Positions 25,415 through 64,000 of a stretch of DNA of 64,000 nt are shown here, one piece after another (position 1 is the first letter of the stretch; every line of letters starts with the position of its first letter). The translations under genes and the position numbers were made by a program. Source of the stretch: Lichenostomus cassidix (taxonomy: Eukaryota > Chordata > Aves > Passeriformes > Meliphagidae); assembly GCA_008360975.2 (NCBI GenBank), contig CM039192.1, positions 8,152,194-8,216,193 on the forward strand, given 5' to 3'. The notes beneath the pieces are model-generated. The model was not told the DNA's origin and made no database searches. It worked only from the letters and a program-made list of their open reading frames with translations.

Positions 25415-25423
25415 TGACTCAGC
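25415..25423 (+). promoter_or_regulatory. AMFR: TGACTCAGC, AP-1/NRF2-MAF type site
   Basis: A perfect AP-1 core (TGACTCA) followed by GC, which also meets the antioxidant-response/MARE half-element TGACnnnGC, 168 bases before the AMFR start codon. Function is inferred from the motif only. Confidence 0.45.
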
Positions 25424-25590
25424 GCGCGGGGTGACGGGCGGACGCGGCGCCCGGAGCTGGGGCGGGGGATTCGGGCCCGGTCTCTTTCCTTTCTCCAGCG
25501 GGGGCGGCTCGCCCGGCCCCGGGGAGGGGCGGCGGGGCGGGCGTTGAGCCGGGGGAGCGCGGCGGGCCGGGCGGCGGCGAGAGCTCCGCG

Positions 25591-51090
<25,500 letters not shown>

Positions 51091-51131
51091 CGCTTGCTGC
51101 CCCTCCTTCCTCCTCCTCGTGAGCAACGTTG

Positions 51132-51146
51132 AATAAATAAATTAAA
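51132..51146 (+). terminator. AMFR: Cluster of proximal poly(A) hexamers in AMFR
   Basis: Two overlapping AATAAA (51132-51137, 51136-51141) and an ATTAAA (51141-51146) begin 42 bases after the stop codon. Use would give a UTR of only about 70-80 bases. Confidence 0.4.
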
Positions 51147-52317
51147 TACAAAAAATCCTGCGCTTTCTATACCAGCAAGAAGGTGTCTCTTCAGAGTTCA
51201 GCTGGCTGTGCTGCCGAGTGAGCTGGCTGCCTCTCTGCTGTATAAAGCATGTGGTCTAATAATGTTTGGACAGCTGACAAATTAACCTTTTTTGTAATAT
51301 TTTCTATGTGACGTTGATTCTCTCCACAAACGAAAGGCAATTTCTAAACCACGGGCATGATTTCTGCAGCTGGCATGAGCTATGGGGCTGACTGCACAGC
51401 AGAGGCTGGGGGAGGTGTGTTCTGAGTTAGCTGTGGTTGCAGGTCATGGAGTGCACAGGCATGTTCTGCTCGAGATCAGGGGCAGTAACTCCGAGGGATG
51501 GAAGCTTAGAAGCTTGCAGCAAGCCCTGTGTTAGACAAGCAGGCACCTCAGTCCCTGTTCCTTCAGCAGCCAAGGGTGTTACGTAGGGCGGCTTGAAGGG
51601 CTGGGGGAGCGTCGCTGGGAGGTTCTTACACTGGATGAAGTTGGCTACACAACACAGAAAAACCTGAATTCATGAATTGTGCAGCAAAGTGCTGATTCAC
51701 GCCGATTCCAGCATAAAATAGCTTACTGTTGCTGGGCTCTTCTGCACTGGCAGAGGTCTGTCTCTGTTCATCCCCAGGGCTGCACTTTTCCTTTGCCTTT
51801 TATGTCCAGAAACAAGCGAGGGACAGAGGGGGATCGAGTGAAGAAGAGGGACCTAAGGCGAGGTTACAGCATTGCCATGAGCCAAGGAAGTCGAAAGTAA
51901 AACCTGCCTGTCCTGGACTCCGGCGCAGCACGGATGGGATGGCGCGGAGATCGCTCCAATATCTTGCTTTTTATTTCATTTTTAACCCCACAACCTCACC
52001 ATGAGTTTATTCAGAAAGACTGGAGGAATGGGGGCAGCTGGACCTTTGCTGGCTGCAGCCCAATGTGCTAACCTGGATTTTCTTAGGAACTTTTGAGATC
52101 CCCTTGGCGCCGCCGCCGCTAGCTTACATAGTTGAATTTTACATGGCAGTGACTTAATTTTTAAACTTCTGAAGAGTGAGTTCTAGTTTCACCATCCTTT
52201 AGAAGGAGCCCAGTATTATCTAGAATTGTTGGTAACTTTTTTTACTGTTGTTTTTTAGGTGAAGGTGAATTTAATGAGAGGAATTGCATCGATGTTTAGG
52301 TGAAAATAATTTATTTC

Positions 52318-52323
52318 AATAAA
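52318..52323 (+). terminator. AMFR: AMFR distal poly(A) signal AATAAA
   Basis: TTTCAATAAAACTC in an AT-rich context, 1.23 kb past the stop codon, with T/GT-rich sequence shortly downstream (52369-52393). Confidence 0.6.
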
Positions 52324-52345
52324 ACTCTTTGGGAAGCCTTACCTT

Positions 52346-54565
52346 GCAATGCTATTAGTAAACCTCAAAAAATTTTTTTGAGATCTTTGGTTTTGCCTAG
52401 AACACAGCTGTTTTGTTTTTATTGTTAAAAAAACCCAACCAAACAAAAATAAAACCTTGATCAGTGTTGGAAATTGTTTGTAAATTTCTGTAGTGTGATT
52501 TCTCATGTTCCTGGTGTGTGTTTGGTCTGTAAATGGGGTTCCTGCACTCTGGTCCCTGTTGGTTCCCCCTTTCCATCTGATAAGAGGGAGCACCAAAACC
52601 TAACACTGGGCTTGGGAACGTTCTCCTAAGCCTTGGGTTGTGGGGTTGTAATTACTATTGGAATTTGTCTGTGCTGTGAACAGGGAAACAAAAGAGAAAC
52701 AATGTCTCAATGGACTGAAAATCAGGTGGGTTTTGAGCTGTCTGGCAGCCTGTGGAATGGAGGAGAGCTATTGTTTGTGTGGGCAATGCAGAGTTTGGGT
52801 TGTGATCCAGGCAGCAGTCGATGTTCCTCTGGGAGTGCAGAAGACAGCACAGAAATCCTTGAGGGCTCCACCTCTCCATGAGTTTCTTCTTGCTGCATTT
52901 CTGCGAGATGTTTTACCCAACCATGCATTTTGTACATGATGATGCAGAGTGATCCCAGCTCCCTCTCCACAGAGGGGTTGCCTGCAGCAAGGATGGGTTT
53001 TGACCTGGCTGTGGGCTATGTCCACCACCTTGACCTGTTCTCTCCCAGCCCACCTACCTTCACAGGTGCGAATCATCTGTCCTGGAGCAGTTTCCTGCCC
53101 CTTCCTCAGAAGGTGAGGAGTCCCTGGTTCCCCAGGGCTTGGTTGGCAGCAGCAGTGCACCAGCCACCTCCTCCTACTCCTCACCTACGCCTGCCCCCCT
53201 CAGTTTCACTACTGCAAAAAAGGCACTTGCACAGACACATGCACAGCAACTCTCCCCAGCCCTGCCTGCCTGCTGCAGGACCCTGCTGTGGAATCCAGTC
53301 CTTCCACCAGCAGCAGATCCATGGGGAAGGAGAGGGTGGCAGGAGCCTGTGCCGGAAAAACCCCTGCCAGAGGTCCTGCAGTTGCTCGGGCTGCAGCAGA
53401 GATGAGAGAAGGGCCTTCCCGGTATCCGTGGGAAGAGGAAGGTTCCTGGAGCTCCACCAGGGAGGGTGGGGACGTTTCAGAGACTCGGGCTATTTTGTCC
53501 GGGCTGCTGTCGCGCTCCTGACTTTTCCCGGGAGCTCCCTGAGGAGTGGACCCTGGCCAGCCACTGGATGGCACCTTTGCCTGCGGCACCGCTGCAAAAT
53601 GACCTACTTGAGCCATGAAAGGCTGGTTTGTGCAGAGGACACAGGGACCAGTGGTGGCCTCTTGGCTGGCTCTGCCTCCCTGGAAAGGGAGGTCATCTGA
53701 GGAGAGGCCTGATCGACTTTGCCAGTGCCAACATACGCTTCTGGTCGCTGTAAACAGCAGGAACCTTGGAAAAGCCGTGCTGGTCAGGAGCTGCTGCTGC
53801 GTGACCGAGTCTCTGCCAAACCCCCTTCCCTCCTCGGGGCTGGGCAGGGGGCATGCCGGGGTGGCCCAGGGGGGTCCTGGATGCTGGGGTCACCTTCCCT
53901 ATGGCTCCATCCCCGGGCGGTCCCGTGGGGTTTGGAAGTGTTCCCGTGGTACGGGAGGTGATGACAAGTGTGGTGCCGAGATCCAGCCCCGTGCCAGGCT
54001 GTGCCAGGCTGTGCCCAGGGCTGGGGGCTCTCCCAGTGTCCCACCTGTGGTCACTGTGCCCACGGCTGGCAGTGCTGGCCGAAGGAGAATGCAGGAAAAA
54101 CCCAAACTGTGGAAAAAAAACCCAACGCCCAAAAAATCCAAACAAACCCTGAATCAGTTATGCAGCAGGGAGAAAACCTCAGCTTTCTTGAAGAACCTTC
54201 CTCTAGATCTTAGGGGGAAAAACTTGAATATTGTGGGATTTGTGATGTTACCACAAATGAAGGTCTCACCCTGGTGATTAGCTTTGCATTCCCCAAAGAA
54301 ATAAAAACATTTTCCTGCGTGGGGGGGTCTTTTTTGGGGGACCTTTTGCACACAGTGATGTTCTGAAGCACCAAAGGGCTTCCATACACTACTTTCCCAG
54401 GATTTACACCCAACCTGTAGTTACACCAACCAGGGGTTCCTTTCTCCTTGTGCTACCAGCAGCAAATCCCCCCCCAAATTTGGTATTTTTTCTTCCTCCC
54501 TCTGGAAGGAGGCAGGCAGGCGCAGGGGGAAAGAAGGAGGCAGAGGCACGGGAGGGGAGAGCCCG
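52346..54565. other. AMFR-GNAO1 tail-to-tail intergenic region
   Basis: About 2.2 kb between convergent genes. The centre (about 53040-54110) is GC-rich and carries long overlapping open frames on both strands, none with recognisable domains. A tandem GTGCCAGGCT repeat lies near 53991-54009. No known gene was recognised. Confidence 0.6.
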
Positions 54566-54585
54566 GGGTACAGACAAACATTCTC

Positions 54586-54591
54586 TTTATT
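54586..54591 (-). terminator. GNAO1: GNAO1 distal poly(A) signal AATAAA
   Basis: TTTATT on the plus strand. It is the last canonical hexamer of the run 54586, 54745, 54749 on the gene strand and marks the probable end of the long 3' UTR. Confidence 0.5.
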
Positions 54592-54699
54592 GAGCTACAC
54601 ATGAATTTTTCCATTAGTCAGAGAAAGAGATTGGCAGTGTGTAATATATCACAGAAACCTCACTGATTGGTAATAGAAAGGCTTAGAAAGACCTGGCGC

Positions 54700-54723
54700 T
54701 TTTTATATATATATATATATAAT
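54700..54723 (+). repeat. (TA)n microsatellite
   Basis: TTTTTATATATATATATATA TAATA, a TA run inside the GNAO1 3' UTR. Confidence 0.85.
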
Positions 54724-54744
54724 ATCTTTTTTTTAAGTTTCCTC

Positions 54745-54754
54745 TTTATTTATT
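54745..54754 (-). terminator. GNAO1: GNAO1 alternative poly(A) hexamers
   Basis: TTTATTTATT on the plus strand gives two overlapping AATAAA on the GNAO1 strand, about 160 bases before the distal signal. Confidence 0.35.
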
Positions 54755-54903
54755 CATTTTCTTTTGAACAGGTGTGACTGCTCTTCTTCAGCAAAGGTAA
54801 CTCGTAAAAGTGAAACCGTGAAGACGTCTGGTTACTAATCAAAGTAGAAATGACGAGGGATTGGTCATGAAAACGGTGGCTTCAATGTAAACACTACATT
54901 CGA

Positions 54904-55056
54904 TTTTTGTTGTTGGTTTTTTTTTATTATTTTTTAATTTTTTTGTGGTTTTGTGTGTGTTTTTTAAAATTTTTAAATTATTTTCATTCTTGCTTTTTTT
55001 TAAGTTTGTTTTTTTAAACTTTTTTTTGCTTTTTTTTTCCTTTTTTCTTATTTTGC
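54904..55056 (-). repeat. GNAO1: A-rich tract in GNAO1 3' UTR
   Basis: T-rich on the plus strand with many runs of five to nine T. On the GNAO1 mRNA this is about 150 bases of mostly A. Confidence 0.85.
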
Positions 55057-55213
55057 AGCACAAACATCCCCACATGAGAGAGAAAACACCATTCACTAAA
55101 AGGGAGAGAGGACCTGGGCAGGAGAGGGGGAGAGAAAAGCAGCACAAAAAAGCATTCACTGGAAAGAGATAAAAATAATAAAAACAAAACGAAAACAAAA
55201 AAAGTACTCTAAA

Positions 55214-55246
55214 CAAAAAATAAAATAAAATAAAATAAAATAAAAT
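55214..55246 (+). repeat. (ATAAA)n pentamer array
   Basis: Six or so head-to-tail copies of the unit TAAAA/ATAAA, followed directly by ATATGTATATATATATC. It lies in the GNAO1 3' UTR, so it reads as TTTTA repeats in the mRNA. Confidence 0.85.
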
Positions 55247-55771
55247 CATATGTATATATATATCTGTATAGCCCTCCCTGATGTCCCTGGTCGGCCCTTG
55301 AAGGAGGGATGAGGGGGACTCTGGCTGGGGGGGCCGAGCTGTGCTTTTGGATACAGACCTGGAGAGTGAGCAGTGACCTGGAGGGAGTTAAACTAGGAGG
55401 GAGGGAAAAAACGGGAAAAACCCACCGGCTCCAGCTGGTGAGGACTTTGGCCTGAATTGGTGTGGGAATTCAAAAAATCTGACCTAAACCCCCCTGAAAC
55501 CCTGGGAAGGGAGCAGGAGGAGGATGCCTCCACTGCAGCCTTCCCCCCAAACAGCCAAGGTGGGAAATGGGAGAAGATCTGCTTCTTGCTGCTGTTGTTT
55601 CCCTTTTTAGCTGTGACATGTGGCCGGGGGCAGTTTTCGATTTTTTCCCTCCTTCTTTAAAAAAAAACAAACCAAAAACAAACCAAAACTTTTTGTTTCT
55701 GAAGGTGGCAGCGGGGCTGGGGGCAGGCAGGGGCAGCCTGGCCTTACCCATGCTGGAAAAAAAATTTACTG

Positions 55772-55803
55772 TAATAATAATAATAATAACAACAACAATA
55801 ATT
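55772..55803 (+). repeat. (AAT)n/(AAC)n triplet run
   Basis: TAATAATAATAATAATAAC then AACAACAATAAT in the GNAO1 3' UTR. Confidence 0.85.
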
Positions 55804-56093
55804 TAAAAAAGCCAACCCACAATAATGAATTATAACAATCATAATTAAAAAATAGCAGCCAGTGGTCAAATAACTGCTGGGAGGAGGAGGAGCAGCCCCT
55901 GGCCAGGGTGACCCCGGGCGCTGCCCTGTCCCTCTGCCTGCCTGGTACCCCTGGGAGCTGTTGGGATGCTGGGGGCTGGCAGAGCCACCCTGTCCCTGGG
56001 ATGTCCCCAAGCCGGGACACTGGGACCAGAGTGAGGAGCCTGATGGGGGAATGGGCTTCAAAAAAACAAACTAAAAAGGTGGGTGTGGATTTT

Positions 56094-56122
56094 TTTTATA
56101 TATATATATACGTATATATATA
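56094..56122 (+). repeat. (TA)n stretch with central ACGTA
   Basis: TATATATATATATACGTATA TATATAA, a near-palindromic TA run that could form a cruciform or RNA hairpin in the GNAO1 3' UTR. Confidence 0.75.
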
Positions 56123-56139
56123 ATTTTTCCTTATGCCTT

Positions 56140-56145
56140 TTTATT
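56140..56145 (-). terminator. GNAO1: GNAO1 proximal poly(A) signal AATAAA
   Basis: TTTATT on the plus strand, about 215 bases after the GoA stop codon. It could give a short 3' UTR isoform that skips all the simple repeats. Confidence 0.35.
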
Positions 56146-56233
56146 TACCAACTCACATGATTATGATGACAATTTTTTTTTCTCTCCTTCAATCTGTTTT
56201 TTTTCTTTTTGTTTCCTTTTTTTTTTCCCCCGC

Positions 56234-56264
56234 GCGTGTGTGTGTCTGTGTGTGTCTGTGTGTG
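56234..56264 (+). repeat. (TG)n microsatellite
   Basis: GCGTGTGTGTGTCTGTGTGT GTCTGTGTGTGG, reading as a CA-repeat in GNAO1 mRNA about 100 bases past the stop codon. CA repeats in RNA can bind hnRNP L. Confidence 0.8.
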
Positions 56265-56359
56265 GTTGCATTGGGGTTTTTTTCGTTTTTTTTTTTTCTT
56301 ATTTTTATGTTTCTTTTCTCTCCCGGTGCCGGGATCGCCACCCGAGCAGTCGCTGTGGA

Positions 56360-64000
<7,641 letters not shown>

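Larger units (their letters stand above)
51091..52345 (+). other. AMFR: AMFR 3' UTR
   Basis: About 1.25 kb from the stop codon to just past the AATAAA at 52318, similar in length to my recollection of the human AMFR 3' UTR. Overlapping poly(A) hexamers also sit directly after the stop. Confidence 0.7.
54566..56359 (-). other. GNAO1: GNAO1 (GoA form) 3' UTR
   Basis: About 1.8 kb downstream of the GoA stop codon on the minus strand, ending at the AATAAA at 54586. It is unusually rich in simple sequence: TG runs, TATA runs, an ATAAA pentamer array, AAT/AAC triplets and a 150-base tract that is A-rich in the mRNA. Confidence 0.7.

Noticed and set aside
52930..53700. 256-codon plus-strand frame
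   Set aside because: No recognisable domain, biased GC-rich composition, and many competing frames on both strands. It is kept only as a low-interest finding.
53615..54277. 220-codon plus-strand frame
   Set aside because: Same GC-rich stretch. The end is poly-Lys/Pro low complexity produced by A-runs, with no family resemblance.
55250..55262. TGTATATA Pumilio-type motif
   Set aside because: It is on the plus strand, while the overlapping 3' UTR is transcribed from the minus strand, so the RNA does not carry it.

Overview
The window is nuclear DNA from a bird. CR1-type LINE tails with the usual avian 3' ends are scattered through it, the introns are compact, and spliced genes with conserved vertebrate proteins fill most of it. 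The gene order BBS2(+) - OGFOD1(-) - NUDT21(+) - AMFR(+) - GNAO1(-) is the block known from human 16q12-q13, read from the other strand. From general knowledge of human-chicken synteny it would lie on the equivalent of chicken chromosome 11. The species cannot be named from the sequence alone. Layout: 451-4066 holds the last six coding exons of BBS2 (ciliary BBSome subunit), whose 5' part lies left of the window. About 4.4-8.0 kb is a tail-to-tail gap with one ancient repeat. 8483-16472 (minus) is the complete 13-exon OGFOD1, a ribosomal prolyl hydroxylase of 537 residues. 16473-16756 is a short CpG-rich head-to-head promoter. 16757-23641 is the complete 7-exon NUDT21 (CFIm25, 227 residues). 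About 23.9-25.5 kb is the NUDT21-AMFR gap, perhaps an extended NUDT21 3' UTR. 25591-51090 is the complete 14-exon AMFR (gp78, 631 residues), an ER ubiquitin ligase, followed by a 1.25 kb 3' UTR. About 52.35-54.56 kb is a second tail-to-tail gap, GC-rich in its centre. 54.57-58.46 kb (minus) carries the 3' UTR and the last two coding exons (GoA type) of GNAO1, and the rest to 64000 is a GNAO1 intron. All exon joins were read by eye. They keep frame throughout, and the three complete proteins have plausible full lengths. The genes do not form one pathway: BBS2 acts in ciliary traffic, OGFOD1 in ribosome modification, NUDT21 in poly(A)-site choice, AMFR in ER-associated degradation and GNAO1 in neuronal G-protein signalling. 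The local link is architectural: OGFOD1 and NUDT21 share a promoter region, and two gene pairs converge. I found no CRISPR, mobile operon, virus-like gene or clearly new coding system. The more unusual signals are a GC-AG intron in OGFOD1, a 40-bp tandem duplication over the OGFOD1 exon 1 splice donor, a roughly 90-bp duplicated segment flanking a CR1 in AMFR, two very old amniote-type repeat fragments, UGUA clusters near NUDT21's own poly(A) signals, and AT-rich blocks in the GNAO1 intron that look like candidate conserved regulatory elements.
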